Source: Acidobacteriota bacterium (lineage in GTDB: Bacteria > Actinomycetota > Acidimicrobiia > Acidimicrobiales > RAAP-2). From it: 64,000 bases of DNA. This document shows, piece after piece, positions 52,126 through 61,338 of the stretch. The stretch is from assembly GCA_018971185.1 (NCBI GenBank), contig JAGXBH010000002.1:48977-112976 (forward strand), written 5' to 3'. A program made the translations under genes and the position numbers. The notes under the pieces are model-generated. The model made no database searches, was not told the origin of the DNA, and saw only the letters and a program-made list of their open reading frames with translations. Within the stretch, counting starts at the first letter, position 1; every line of letters begins with the position of its first letter.

Positions 52126-52959
52126 TCAGGCGCGACTGAAGTGGGCGTGCAGCTCGCCGGCCAGCACGTCGACGGAGCTGACGATCCGCGACGGCCGGTA
52201 CGGGAAGCGCTGCGCGTCGCTCTCACTCGAGACACCCGAGAGGACGAGCACCGTGTGCAGTCCGGCCTCCAGACCGGCGACCACGTCGGTGTCCATTCGG
52301 TCGCCCACCATCGCCGTGCTCTCGGAGTGCGCCGATAGCTCTCGCAGGGCCGAGCGGATCATCAACGGATTGGGCTTGCCGATGAAGTAGGGATCCTTAC
52401 CGGTCGCTCGACTGATCAACGCCGTCAACGCCCCCGTGGCGGGTAGCGACCCGTCCAAACTCGGTCCGGTGGGGTCGGGGTTGGTCGCGATGAACCTGGT
52501 CCCACCCTCGATGAGACGCACGGCCTTGGTGATCCGCTCGAAGCTGTAATTGCGCGTCTCGCCGATCACGACGTAGTCGGGGTCGTTCTCGGACTGGGTG
52601 TAGCCCACCTCGTGCAGTGCGGTCGTGAGACCCACCTCACCGATGACGAAGGCCGAGCCCCCGGGACGCTGCGCGGCCAAGAACCCCGCCGTCGCCAGCG
52701 CGGAGGTCCAAATATGGTCCTCGGGCACGTTGAGCCCCCCGTAGCTCAGTCGCGCGCTCAGGTCGCGACGGGTGTACATCGAGTTGTTGGTCAACACCAA
52801 GAACGGGGTCTCGCTCTCGCGCAGGATGTCGAGGAAGCGGTTCGCCCCCTCGATGGGATGTTCCTCTCGCACCAGGACGCCGTCCATGTCGAGCAGCCAC
52901 GACCCTATCTCGGAGGCGTCTCGCACGTTGGGCCAGGTCGACGGACTCTTCTGCGCCAT
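52126..52959 (-). CDS. HAD-superfamily phosphatase, NagD/PGP type
   Basis: 277 aa. Nucleophile and acid D24 and D26 in LLDMDGVLV, LTNNS (motif II), GKPNP with Lys (motif III), GDRMDTDV (motif IV). The cap domain is type C2a. AAGGAG precedes the ATG by about 9 nt. Acts on small phosphates such as glycerol phosphate or nucleotides; substrate unknown. Confidence 0.9.
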   Translation of the reverse strand: MAQKSPSTWPNVRDASEIGSWLLDMDGVLVREEHPIEGANRFLDILRESETPFLVLTNNSMYTRRDLSARLSYGGLNVPEDHIWTSALATAGFLAAQRPGGSAFVIGEVGLTTALHEVGYTQSENDPDYVVIGETRNYSFERITKAVRLIEGGTRFIATNPDPTGPSLDGSLPATGALTALISRATGKDPYFIGKPNPLMIRSALRELSAHSESTAMVGDRMDTDVVAGLEAGLHTVLVLSGVSSESDAQRFPYRPSRIVSSVDVLAGELHAHFSRA

Positions 52960-53154
52960 TGCTCGGTTCTCCTTCGTTGCCCGTCGCCGGTGGACCCACC
53001 GCAGTCACCCGCTTAGCGCCGCGGCGACCTCGCGCTACGTCCACATCCTAGGCGAGCGACGATCGAGGGACCGTTCAGGAACGTCGCCGCCGGGCGCGAA
53101 GGTCGACGTGACGTCACTCGTCGCCGAGGGGCGAGGCGGGCCCCCGGCCGCGCC

Positions 53155-55077
53155 TCAGGTGGCCGCCCCCGAGAATTGACTGTTGTAGAGGGAGAAGTAG
53201 ACGCCCTGAGCCGACATCAACTCGTCGTGCGAACCCTGCTCCACGACGCGTCCGGCGTCCATGACGATGATGGTGTCGGCGTCTCGGATGGTCGAGAGGC
53301 GATGGGCGATGACGAAGCTCGTCCGTCCTCGTCGAAGGCTGGCCATCGCTTCTTGGATCAGCACCTCGGTGCGGGTGTCGACGTTGCTCGTCGCCTCGTC
53401 GAGGATGAGGATGCTCTGGTCCGCGAGGAACGCCCGCGCGATCGTGAGCAACTGCTTCTGACCCGCCGAGAGGTTCGACGCGTCCTCGTCGAGCACCGTG
53501 TCGTACCCGTCGGGCAAGGTGCGCACGAAGGAGTCGACGCGCGCCTCACGAGCGGCCGCGACGACCTCTTCGTCACTGGCCTCGGGCCGGCCGTAGCGGA
53601 TGTTGTCGCGGATCGAGCCCGAGAACATCCAGGTGTCCTGCAGCACCATCCCGAACATCCGGCGCACCTGCTCGCGCGTCAGGTCGCGGTAATCCACGCC
53701 ACTGAGCTCGATGGAACCCGAGTCGATCTCGTAGAAGCGCACCAGGAGGTTCACCACCGTGGTCTTGCCCGCCCCGGTCGGGCCGACGATCGCGATGGTC
53801 GCCCCCTGAGGGACCTCGAGGTTGAAGTCCTCGATGAGGGGTTCCTCGGGATCGTAACGGAAGTGCACGTGTCGCAGACTCACGCTCGCGACCTCGTCGC
53901 TCGGGGCGGGGAGGGTCAGCGTCGCCGCGGCGTCGGGGGCCTCCTCGTCGGCGTCGAGGAACTCGAAGACCCTCTCCGCCGAAGCCACCCCCGACTGCAG
54001 CATGTTCATCTGACTGGCGATCTGGGTGATGGGCATGGTGAACTGACGCGAGTATTGGATGAACGCGGTCACCGCGCCCAGGCTGAGCAGACCCGACGCG
54101 ACCCGATATCCCCCGAGGACCGCGATGGCCACGTAGTTGATGTTGGAGATGAACTGCATCGACGGCTGGATGACGCCCGAGAGGAACTGTGCGCGAAAGC
54201 TGGCGTCGAAGAGCGCGCGATTGTGCGCGTCGAACTCCTGGATGACCGCGTCGCTGCGTCCGAAGACCTGGACCAGCTCGTGACCCGTGTGCGTCTCCTC
54301 CACCAGGCCGTTGAGTGAGCCGGTGCTGCGCCACTGGCGGGTGAAGTGGCGTTGGGATCGCTTGGCGATCCCCATGGTGACGACGAGTGCCAGGGGGATG
54401 GTGACGACGCTGACGACGGCGAGGAGCGGGGAGATCCAGACCATCATGCCGAGCACGCCCGCGATGGTCAGCGCCGAGGTGAGTAGTTGGCTCAGCCCCT
54501 GTTGGATCGTCGTGGTGATGTTGTCGATGTCGTTGGTCACCCGGCTCAGCACGTCGCCGTGGGAGTGCGCGTCGAAGTAGCGCAGCGGGAGGCGCGCCAT
54601 CTTCGCCTCGACGTCGCGACGCATGGTGAAGACCACTCGCTGGGTGACGCCGGCCATCGTGAAGCCCTGGAGGTAATTGAAGAGCGATCCCACGAGGTAC
54701 ACCAGCGCCGCGACACCGAGGAGTTGTCCCATCCGGGTGATGTCCACGCCCGCCCCGGGGGTCAGTCGCATCCCCTGGAGCATCGAGGCCAACTGGGTGT
54801 GTCCACTGGCCCTCAGTTGGGCGATGGCCTGCGCCTGGGTGACCCCCGATGGCAGGCGCTTCGAGACGACGCCGTCGAAGAGAACGTTGGTGGCGCTGCC
54901 CAGGATCTGCGGGCCCGACACCACGAAGCCCACCGACGCGGCGCCCAGGAGCAGAGCGAGTGCGAGTCGCCACCGCTCGGGCCCCAGGCGCGCGACGAGT
55001 CGACGAGTCGTCCCCCGGGCGTCGTGACTCTTGCCCACCGGCGCCGCGGCGCGCATCGCGTGCATCCCCATGCTCAT
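53155..55077 (-). CDS. ABC exporter subunit with canonical ATPase site
   Basis: 640 aa, start ATG overlapping the upstream subunit stop (ATGA). Six membrane helices with a larger extracytoplasmic insert after TM1 (about 60-110), then ATPase: Walker A GPTGAGKTT, signature LSAGQKQLLTIARAF, Walker B ILILDEATSNVD, H-loop IAHRLSTI. With the neighbour it forms a heterodimer in which this chain supplies the Walker A/B and H-loop of the active site. Confidence 0.92.
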   Translation of the reverse strand: MSMGMHAMRAAAPVGKSHDARGTTRRLVARLGPERWRLALALLLGAASVGFVVSGPQILGSATNVLFDGVVSKRLPSGVTQAQAIAQLRASGHTQLASMLQGMRLTPGAGVDITRMGQLLGVAALVYLVGSLFNYLQGFTMAGVTQRVVFTMRRDVEAKMARLPLRYFDAHSHGDVLSRVTNDIDNITTTIQQGLSQLLTSALTIAGVLGMMVWISPLLAVVSVVTIPLALVVTMGIAKRSQRHFTRQWRSTGSLNGLVEETHTGHELVQVFGRSDAVIQEFDAHNRALFDASFRAQFLSGVIQPSMQFISNINYVAIAVLGGYRVASGLLSLGAVTAFIQYSRQFTMPITQIASQMNMLQSGVASAERVFEFLDADEEAPDAAATLTLPAPSDEVASVSLRHVHFRYDPEEPLIEDFNLEVPQGATIAIVGPTGAGKTTVVNLLVRFYEIDSGSIELSGVDYRDLTREQVRRMFGMVLQDTWMFSGSIRDNIRYGRPEASDEEVVAAAREARVDSFVRTLPDGYDTVLDEDASNLSAGQKQLLTIARAFLADQSILILDEATSNVDTRTEVLIQEAMASLRRGRTSFVIAHRLSTIRDADTIIVMDAGRVVEQGSHDELMSAQGVYFSLYNSQFSGAAT

Positions 55078-56810
55078 CGCACGGCCTCCTCGCCCAATTG
55101 GGAGATCACGATCTCGCGATAGGTCGGACAACTCGTCACCAACTCCTCGTGACGACCGACCCCGACGACCCGACCGGCCTCGAGGACGATGATCTGATCG
55201 GCGTCCATGATCGTCGACACCCGTTGGGCGACGATCACCACCGCGGCGTCGCCGATCCCCGACTTGAGGGCGAGGCGAAGGCGCGCGTCGGTGTTGGCGT
55301 CGAGGGCCGAGAAGCAGTCGTCGAGGAGGTAGGCGTCCGCTCGCTTCACCAGTGCGCGCGCGATGCACAGGCGCTGGCGCTGCCCGCCCGACACGTTGGT
55401 GCCCCCCTGATCGATGGGCGCCTCGAGTCCTCCCGGCATCGACGCCACGAAGTCCGAGGCCTGGGCCACGTCGAGCGCGCGCCAGAGTTCCTCGTCAGTG
55501 GCGTCCTCGCGCCCGAAGCGCAGATTGCTGGCCACCGTGCCGCTGAAGAGGTACGCCGATTGCGGGACGATGCCCAGACTTCCCCAGAGTCGCTGCAGAC
55601 TCTGGTCGCGCACGTCCACCTGGTTGACCAACACCCGGCCACTCGTCACCTCGAAGAATCTCGGGATGAGGTTCACCAGCGTCGATTTCCCACTTCCCGT
55701 GCCCCCGATGATGGCACTGGTCGCGTGCGCCATCAATGTGAAATTGAGGCCCTCGAGCACTGGCCGTTCGCTCCCCGGATAGGCGAAGGACACGTCCTCG
55801 AAGCGGATCTCCCCCGTGTGGGTCACCACCTCGACGGGCGTGGCGGGCTCGGTGATCACCGGCGACGTCGCCAGAACCTCGCTCAAGCGCTCGGCGCTCG
55901 CCGCCGCGCGCGGCACGAGGATCGCGACCATCACGGCCATCATCACCGAGAGCAGGATCTGCATGATGTAGGTCAGGAACGCGGTGAGGTTTCCGATGGG
56001 CATCGCGCCCTCGCTGACGAGGCGGCCGCCGAACCAGACCACCGCCACCGAGGAGAGATTGAGGATCACCATCATCACCGGGAGCATCATCGCGAAGGTG
56101 CGATTCACGCTCAGGGCGGTGTCGGTGAGGTCCTGGTTGGCGGCGGCGAAGCGCGTCGCCTCGAAGTCGGTCCTCACGAAGGCGCGGATGACGCGCACGC
56201 CGGTGATCTGCTCGCGCAGAACCTCATTGAGGCGGTCGATCTTCACCTGCATCGAACGGAACTTCGGGATCACCTTGGCCATCACGACCCCGAGGAACGC
56301 GCCCATCACCGGAAGGGCGACCAGCAGCAGTGTCGAGAGCCTCGCCCCCTCGTGCAGGGCCATCGCGACGCCTCCGAGTCCCATGATCGGCGCGACGACC
56401 ATCATGGTGAGGGCCATCTGCACGAAGATCTGGATCTGTTGGACGTCGTTGGTGTTGCGCGTGATCAACGAGGCGGTGCCGATGGCGTTCATGTCGCGCG
56501 TCGAGAACCCCTGCACCGCCGTGAAGACCGATGAGCGAATGTCCGCTCCCATGCCCATGGCCACCCTCGACGCCCAGTAGATGCCCGCGATCGAGAAGAG
56601 TCCGATCACCAGGGTCAACGCCAGCATCCATTCGCCCGTGTGGATGATGTAGTGAAGATTCCCCGCGACGACCCCGCCGTTGATGATGTCGCCGTTGAGA
56701 TTGGGTAGGTACAGGTTCCCCGCCGTCTGGGCCACCAAGAGGACCACGAGCAGGGAAGTCGCTCGGCGATAGGGTCGCAGGAACGAGCCGAGGAGTCGTA
56801 GCAGAGTCAT
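55074..56810 (-). CDS. ABC exporter subunit with degenerate ATPase site
   Basis: 578 aa. Six membrane helices; Walker A GGTGSGKST and signature VSGGQRQRLCIARAL are normal, but Walker B reads YLLDDCFSALD (catalytic Glu replaced by Asp) and the H-loop VAQRVSTI (His to Gln). This is the pattern of asymmetrical heterodimers such as TM287/288 and TmrAB. First gene of the pair. TAGTTT lies just upstream, so a very short leader is possible. Confidence 0.92.
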   Translation of the reverse strand: MTLLRLLGSFLRPYRRATSLLVVLLVAQTAGNLYLPNLNGDIINGGVVAGNLHYIIHTGEWMLALTLVIGLFSIAGIYWASRVAMGMGADIRSSVFTAVQGFSTRDMNAIGTASLITRNTNDVQQIQIFVQMALTMMVVAPIMGLGGVAMALHEGARLSTLLLVALPVMGAFLGVVMAKVIPKFRSMQVKIDRLNEVLREQITGVRVIRAFVRTDFEATRFAAANQDLTDTALSVNRTFAMMLPVMMVILNLSSVAVVWFGGRLVSEGAMPIGNLTAFLTYIMQILLSVMMAVMVAILVPRAAASAERLSEVLATSPVITEPATPVEVVTHTGEIRFEDVSFAYPGSERPVLEGLNFTLMAHATSAIIGGTGSGKSTLVNLIPRFFEVTSGRVLVNQVDVRDQSLQRLWGSLGIVPQSAYLFSGTVASNLRFGREDATDEELWRALDVAQASDFVASMPGGLEAPIDQGGTNVSGGQRQRLCIARALVKRADAYLLDDCFSALDANTDARLRLALKSGIGDAAVVIVAQRVSTIMDADQIIVLEAGRVVGVGRHEELVTSCPTYREIVISQLGEEAVR

Positions 56811-56980
56811 CCGCGTCCAAACTACCCCTATTTGAAACGTGCGCCGTAGCGGGAGACGAGACGAACGTCACCCCGTCCCGAGGCGATGTCGTACCTCCTC
56901 GGGGCCACCGCGAACGTTGTAACGCCGAGCGCACTCGCGAGACCTATCAACGAGCGACTCCCGTAGCGAAAGGCCAGCCC

Positions 56981-58192
56981 ATGTCCCTGCCCAGCGACAA
57001 CCTCACCGTCATCGGCGCCAACTGGTGCCCGGACTGTCGGCGAACGAAGGCCTTCCTCGCCGACCAGCGCATCGCCTACGACTGGATCGACCTCGACGCC
57101 GATCCCCAGGCGACGGCCCTGGTCGAGGAGCTCAACGGCGGTGCGCGCATCATCCCCACGGTCATCTTCCCCGACGGCACGCATCTCGCCGAGCCGGGCA
57201 ACGACGAGATCGCCGACAAACTCGGGCTGTCGCGGGTCGCCGCCGGGGCCAGGTACGACCTCATCGTCGTCGGCGGTGGTCCCACCGGCCTCACCGCGGC
57301 CATCTACGCCGCCCGCGAGAACTACTCGGTGCTGGTGATCGAGAAGTCCGCCCTCGGCGGGCAGGCCGGGGTCACCGAGCGTCTCGACAATTACCCCGGC
57401 TTCCCCGACGGCGTCGCCGGTCATGAACTCGCCGACCGTTTCACCCGCCAGGCCCAGCGCTACGGCGTCGAGATGCTCCAAGCGGTCGCCGTCGAGACCA
57501 TCGGACGTGACGAGGAGGAACTGGTGGTGAGGACCTCGACCGAGCACACCTACCGCGCGCGCGCCGTCCTCATCGCCACGGGGTCCACGTACCGACGCAC
57601 CGGCGCCGACGGTGAGGCCGCGCTCATAGGCGCGGGCATCCACTTCTGTGCCACCTGCGACGGCCCCTTCTACCGCGACGTCGACGAAGTGGTGGTCATC
57701 GGGGGTGGCAACAGTGGGCTCGAGGAGGGACTCTTCCTCACCCAGTTCGCTCGCCACGTCACGGTCCTGGAGCACTCCTCACGACTCGCCGGCAGTCGTC
57801 TCTTGCAGGACAAGGTGCTCGCCCATCCACGGATGAGCGTGCGTTACTCCACCGCGGTCCGGGCCTTCGTGGCGGACGACAACGGAAAGTTAGCCTCGCT
57901 CGAACTCGAGAACTTCGACACCGGCGAGGTCAGCGAGCACGCCACGTCGGGTGCGTTCGTCTTCATCGGATTGGATCCGAACTCCGGTTTCGTTGCCGCA
58001 GAGGTCGATCGTGACGAGAGAGGCTTCATCCAGAGTGACCATCAATTCCGCACCAGCGTCCCGGGGCTCTTCGTCGCCGGTGACGTCCGTGGAGGGTCCA
58101 CCAAGCAACTCGCGAGTGCCGTCGGTGAGGGCGCCGCGGTCGCCATCCAGATTCGCTACCACCTCGACGCCCCCAGTGTGGCGCCGCGATAA
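56981..58192 (+). CDS. Glutaredoxin-like/thioredoxin reductase fusion protein
   Basis: 403 aa. Residues 1-82 form a glutaredoxin/mycoredoxin-like domain with C16-P-D-C19 and the TVIFPDG cis-Pro region. Residues 92-403 are a full thioredoxin reductase: FAD motif VVGGGPTGLTAAIYAARE, redox pair C223-A-T-C226, NADPH motif VIGGGNSGLEEG, and FVAGDVRGGSTKQLASAVGEG. The start ATG has AAAGG 9 nt before. The fusion would let the reductase pass electrons to its own glutaredoxin domain or to mycothiol disulfides. Confidence 0.92.
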   Translation: MSLPSDNLTVIGANWCPDCRRTKAFLADQRIAYDWIDLDADPQATALVEELNGGARIIPTVIFPDGTHLAEPGNDEIADKLGLSRVAAGARYDLIVVGGGPTGLTAAIYAARENYSVLVIEKSALGGQAGVTERLDNYPGFPDGVAGHELADRFTRQAQRYGVEMLQAVAVETIGRDEEELVVRTSTEHTYRARAVLIATGSTYRRTGADGEAALIGAGIHFCATCDGPFYRDVDEVVVIGGGNSGLEEGLFLTQFARHVTVLEHSSRLAGSRLLQDKVLAHPRMSVRYSTAVRAFVADDNGKLASLELENFDTGEVSEHATSGAFVFIGLDPNSGFVAAEVDRDERGFIQSDHQFRTSVPGLFVAGDVRGGSTKQLASAVGEGAAVAIQIRYHLDAPSVAPR

Positions 58193-58367
58193 CTTCGTGC
58201 CCTGACCTCATCGTCCGCCCGACCGGGGACCCTGAGGCTCACGCCGACGCGCTGTGCTCGAGCCCGGCCAACGACGGCCCGGCGAGTCTCGCTCGGAGAC
58301 TGTACGTGAGTGCTCGCGGCGACCTTCGGTGGGCGACGGGTGACCTCGCGCCATCGAAGTCGACGTC

Positions 58368-59309
58368 TCAGCGTCGCTGGTATCTCTCGGCCATCGCGAA
58401 GAAGACCTCCTTCGGGACCCACTGCGAGTCGTCGAGCAGTCGCACGACGCCGAAGGAGGCGATGTCGCGCTCCCCCGGCTTGTCGTAGTTGGCGAAGGAG
58501 AACCACAGGGCCGTGTCCACGCCCTCCGACTCGAAGACATCGAGGAGTTCCTCGAGATAACGCACCTGCTCCTCCTCGTCCGCCACTGCGTCGAGCGGCG
58601 GCTGCCAGGCCATACCACCGAGGTCACCCGCGCCCCCGTAGGCGCACGTGCCGAATTCGCTGATCGCGAGGGGTTTGCCGTGGGAGTGGGCCTCGCGTAG
58701 GGTATCGACGAACGTGTCGACGCTGTACTGGGCGCGGTAGGCGTCGATGCTCACCACGTCGAAGGGCTCCCACCGCACCCACTCCCATGGACCGGCGGCG
58801 TAGGTGATTCGACCCGTGAAATGCGAACGGACCACCTCGGCGGCTTCGCTCAAGAAGGCGTTGAATCCCTCGAACACCGGTCCGAGGGACGTCCACCATT
58901 CGATGTCGGCGTTGAGCATCGCCTGGAGACGCTCTGCGTAGGTCTCCCCGGGAAGGAAACCAGTGCAGAAGATACTCATCTCACATCCGGCGACGAAGAC
59001 CACCTGCGCCCCCGTGAGGCGCACGGCCTCGGCGCGACGCGCACAGTCCTCGAAGAACCCCAGCACCTCACTCGCGGTGAGGTCGACCGGGAATGGCGAG
59101 AACCACACCTCGAGACCAACTTCCGCCGCCAGATGGGCGGCCACACTCAGGCGCTCGGCCCCTCGACCCGAGACTCGCACCACGTCACAGTGCAGATCCC
59201 CCGCGATCACCGCCATCTCCCGTCGGACGTCAGCGGGGTCGAAAGACCTTCGTGTGAACTGGGCGCCCGGGAAGGATCCGGTGTCGTAGTTGATCCCCCT
59301 CGCGCGCAC
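58368..59309 (-). CDS. TIM-barrel glycoside hydrolase-like protein
   Basis: 313 aa, often labelled abortive infection protein in actinobacteria without evidence. Patterns fit a GH-A-clan barrel: VFVAGCEMSIF (acid/base Glu) and AISEFGTCAYGG (nucleophile Glu), FDVVSIDAYRAQY. No signal peptide, so cytosolic. GTG start lies 1 nt after the TetR stop, and the two genes are co-transcribed. Confidence 0.75.
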   Translation of the reverse strand: MRARGINYDTGSFPGAQFTRRSFDPADVRREMAVIAGDLHCDVVRVSGRGAERLSVAAHLAAEVGLEVWFSPFPVDLTASEVLGFFEDCARRAEAVRLTGAQVVFVAGCEMSIFCTGFLPGETYAERLQAMLNADIEWWTSLGPVFEGFNAFLSEAAEVVRSHFTGRITYAAGPWEWVRWEPFDVVSIDAYRAQYSVDTFVDTLREAHSHGKPLAISEFGTCAYGGAGDLGGMAWQPPLDAVADEEEQVRYLEELLDVFESEGVDTALWFSFANYDKPGERDIASFGVVRLLDDSQWVPKEVFFAMAERYQRR

Positions 59310-59310
59310 C

Positions 59311-59919
59311 TCAGACCTCGCCCCTCCGGTGAAGTCCGTGTCGCAGGAGATCGAAGGCGAGGTCGAACTCCTCGGCGAGTTGCGTACTCGCCTGCCTCGG
59401 GGGAACCCCGTCCAACAGACGCTCGAAATACGACTCCTGGAGAGTGAGGAGAGCTGCGGCGACCTGGGCCGCGGCGAGTCTCGCCGCCGACTCGCCCAAC
59501 TCGGTCACCAATGACCTCGCCAGGTCGTCTCGCTGCTGGTAGAGAAGAGTATTGGCCGCATTGCGCAAAGCGGGACTGTCTCTGATCACGCGCACGCGTG
59601 TCGTGAGTGAGTCCAATTCCACCCCTGTCAGTTCCGCGGAGGCGAGACCTTCGTAGTGCGCGCGCAGGGCGTCGAGGAACGACTGCCCGGGTTCGCGCCG
59701 CTCCACGATCGTGCTCAGATTCTCAGCACCCACGCCATCGAGCACCAGGGCCTCCTTCGTAGGAAAATAGGCGAACATCGTCGCCCGGGCCACCTCGGCA
59801 GCCTCGGCGATCTGATTGACGGTCACCGCTTCAAAACCTCGCTCGGCAAACATCGAGAGGGCCACGTCGGCGATGCGTCGACGGGTCTGCTCCTTCTTGC
59901 GAGTGCGAAGATCGGCCAT
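59311..59919 (-). CDS. TetR-family transcriptional regulator
   Basis: 202 aa. HTH ARRIADVALSMFAERGFEAVTVNQIAEAAEVARATMFAYFPTKEAL is the standard TetR helix set (in pieces: ADVALSMFAERGF, VNQIAEAAEVARATMFAYF). The C-terminal ligand domain has no recognised relative. Upstream palindrome is a likely own operator. Controls itself and the TIM-barrel gene. Confidence 0.92.
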   Translation of the reverse strand: MADLRTRKKEQTRRRIADVALSMFAERGFEAVTVNQIAEAAEVARATMFAYFPTKEALVLDGVGAENLSTIVERREPGQSFLDALRAHYEGLASAELTGVELDSLTTRVRVIRDSPALRNAANTLLYQQRDDLARSLVTELGESAARLAAAQVAAALLTLQESYFERLLDGVPPRQASTQLAEEFDLAFDLLRHGLHRRGEV

Positions 59920-59933
59920 ACCCCACGAATCTT

Positions 59934-59944
59934 ATACTAAGTAT
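59934..59944 (-). promoter_or_regulatory. Palindromic operator upstream of tetR
   Basis: ATACT-A-AGTAT is a perfect 11-bp palindrome; another AGTAT half site lies 11-12 bp further upstream. It overlaps the likely -10 region of the tetR gene. Confidence 0.6.
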
Positions 59945-60183
59945 GTTATTGAGTTCAGTATGTTTTTTCGTCGAACAGTCCAAGGTGATGCCCCCAACGA
60001 CACCATGGACCATCCATAGTGGACGCCAGCTCACTCATTGCTCGGGAACGCCCCGAATCTCGTACTCGCCCTGAGAGCGGGTGACTCGACCGGACGAACC
60101 CACTCAGAAATCCGCCCGTCGCGCATTCCATGGCGATGGCACTCACTTCACGCGTTCTCATCGTCCTTGCGTGCGACCGTCAC

Positions 60184-60663
60184 TCATCGAAGGATTTCGA
60201 CGAGCAGGACCCACGCGTCAGCGATACCGGCCGCAACACAGACAACTCCACCGAAGCCCAGCCAATTCAGACCGAACGAGTGTCCCAACGCGAGAGCCAG
60301 CGATCCGACCACTTCGACGCTGGCGGCCACACCCACCGAGATCGCCCGCGTGGCGAACTCGCTCCAGGGCCTCTGTGTGGCGGCGGGGCGCGCCCGCCAC
60401 ACCAGCGACGCGAGCACGACCCACGTCATGACGCTTAGCGCGAAGCTCGACCAGCCTTGACCGGCTCGACTCAGCGGCGTCAGCACGAAGAGTCCCAACA
60501 CCACCGGTTCCACGAGCAGGACCAGCGCCTCGGCGGCTCGACCCACCAACATGGGAGTTGCCACGATCTGACGAAGATTGATCGAAAGCGCCACGAACAC
60601 TAGGCCACTCAAAGCCGCGCTCGCACCCACTTCCGCGCTGAAGAACGTGACCCAATTCGACAT
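60184..60663 (-). CDS. Small polytopic membrane protein, unknown function
   Basis: 159 aa with about five hydrophobic helices. WVTFFSAEVGASAALSGLVFVALSINL is a pattern seen in uncharacterised actinobacterial proteins. TAGTGT lies exactly 6 nt before the ATG at 60663 and sets the start. Adjacent to the tRNA-Cys fragment. Confidence 0.7.
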   Translation of the reverse strand: MSNWVTFFSAEVGASAALSGLVFVALSINLRQIVATPMLVGRAAEALVLLVEPVVLGLFVLTPLSRAGQGWSSFALSVMTWVVLASLVWRARPAATQRPWSEFATRAISVGVAASVEVVGSLALALGHSFGLNWLGFGGVVCVAAGIADAWVLLVEILR

Positions 60664-60697
60664 CACCCCACACTAATAATGCGGAGCCACTGATTTC

Positions 60698-60750
60698 TTG
60701 GAGGCGACGTCCGGATTCGAACCGGAGTACGGGGCTTTGCAGGTCCCTGC
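60698..60750 (-). repeat. tRNA-Cys 3' fragment (attachment-site copy)
   Basis: 53 bp matching the 3' part of tRNA-Cys at 63939-63991 with two mismatches, from the anticodon stem through the CCA. It cannot fold as a tRNA. The mismatch in the anticodon stem shows it is no longer under tRNA selection. Confidence 0.9.
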
Positions 60751-61280
60751 AACATGTGCCAGAGTGGGCCTGGCTGTGCCATGAGTCAGCGAAACACTGG
60801 TACTTGTCCGGATTCCCTGGCGCCCCTTGGGCCCTGCTTCATCACGAAGTCAGCGATTTACCGTGGCAGATACCGTGGCATGGTGCCCGGGTGACTTTTC
60901 GAGAAGTTGCGTCACGAGTCACCCAGAGGGCCACTGAACGGGGCAACGCCAAGTCAACTAGACCGACCACGTCCGCAACGAAGGACACATCCGGCGAATC
61001 ACACGGTGCGCGTACAACGTACTGAGACGTGAGGGGAATCCTGGCTGGTGACCAAATGATCTCTCGCAGGTTGCGATGGCGCTCTTCGACGAAGAGAGGG
61101 AGCTCGGGCTGCGATCCTTGGGCAACCGTGCACGTAATCGACACCGTGCCTCGCGTCCCGACGCCAGGGACATCGCGACCCCGACACTCGAATCACGCCG
61201 ACCTCGACATTGGATTACGAGAGTCGGCTCCCGGTGAAGTCGTGCAACCGTAGATCGAGGCGGTACGCCGACCCAGCCCC
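60751..61280. other. Left flank of the tRNA-Cys islet, gene-poor
   Basis: About 530 bp without a supportable gene. Reading frames on both strands lack known motifs and the base composition is lower in GC than the core genome. Contains two TACCGTGGCA decamers. Confidence 0.6.
60859..60880 (+). repeat. Two TACCGTGGCA decamers, possible integrase arm sites
   Basis: Copies at 60859-60868 and 60871-60880 are identical with 12-bp spacing. A third copy in the same orientation lies near the other end at 63871-63880. Short repeats of this kind near attachment sites are typical arm-type integrase sites. Confidence 0.55.
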
Positions 61281-61323
61281 TTGACGCAGCACCCCTTTAA
61301 CACTAGGGTACCTAATGTCCTAG
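61281..61323 (+). promoter_or_regulatory. Promoter and operator of the gntR operon
   Basis: TTGACG (61281-61286) and TAGGGT (61304-61309) are 17 nt apart. CTAGG (61303-61307) and CCTAG (61319-61323) form an inverted repeat with an 11-nt spacer over the -10 box and start site, a likely GntR operator. Confidence 0.72.
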
Positions 61324-61338
61324 ATTACTGGAGGTCGG

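Noticed and set aside
58368..59309. Phage abortive infection system
   Set aside because: The label is common for this family, but the sequence looks like a GH-A-clan barrel and no defence genes are nearby.
60842..61144. Minus-strand frame as a truncated integrase in the tRNA-Cys islet
   Set aside because: No R-H-R-Y catalytic pattern is visible; only position made it tempting.
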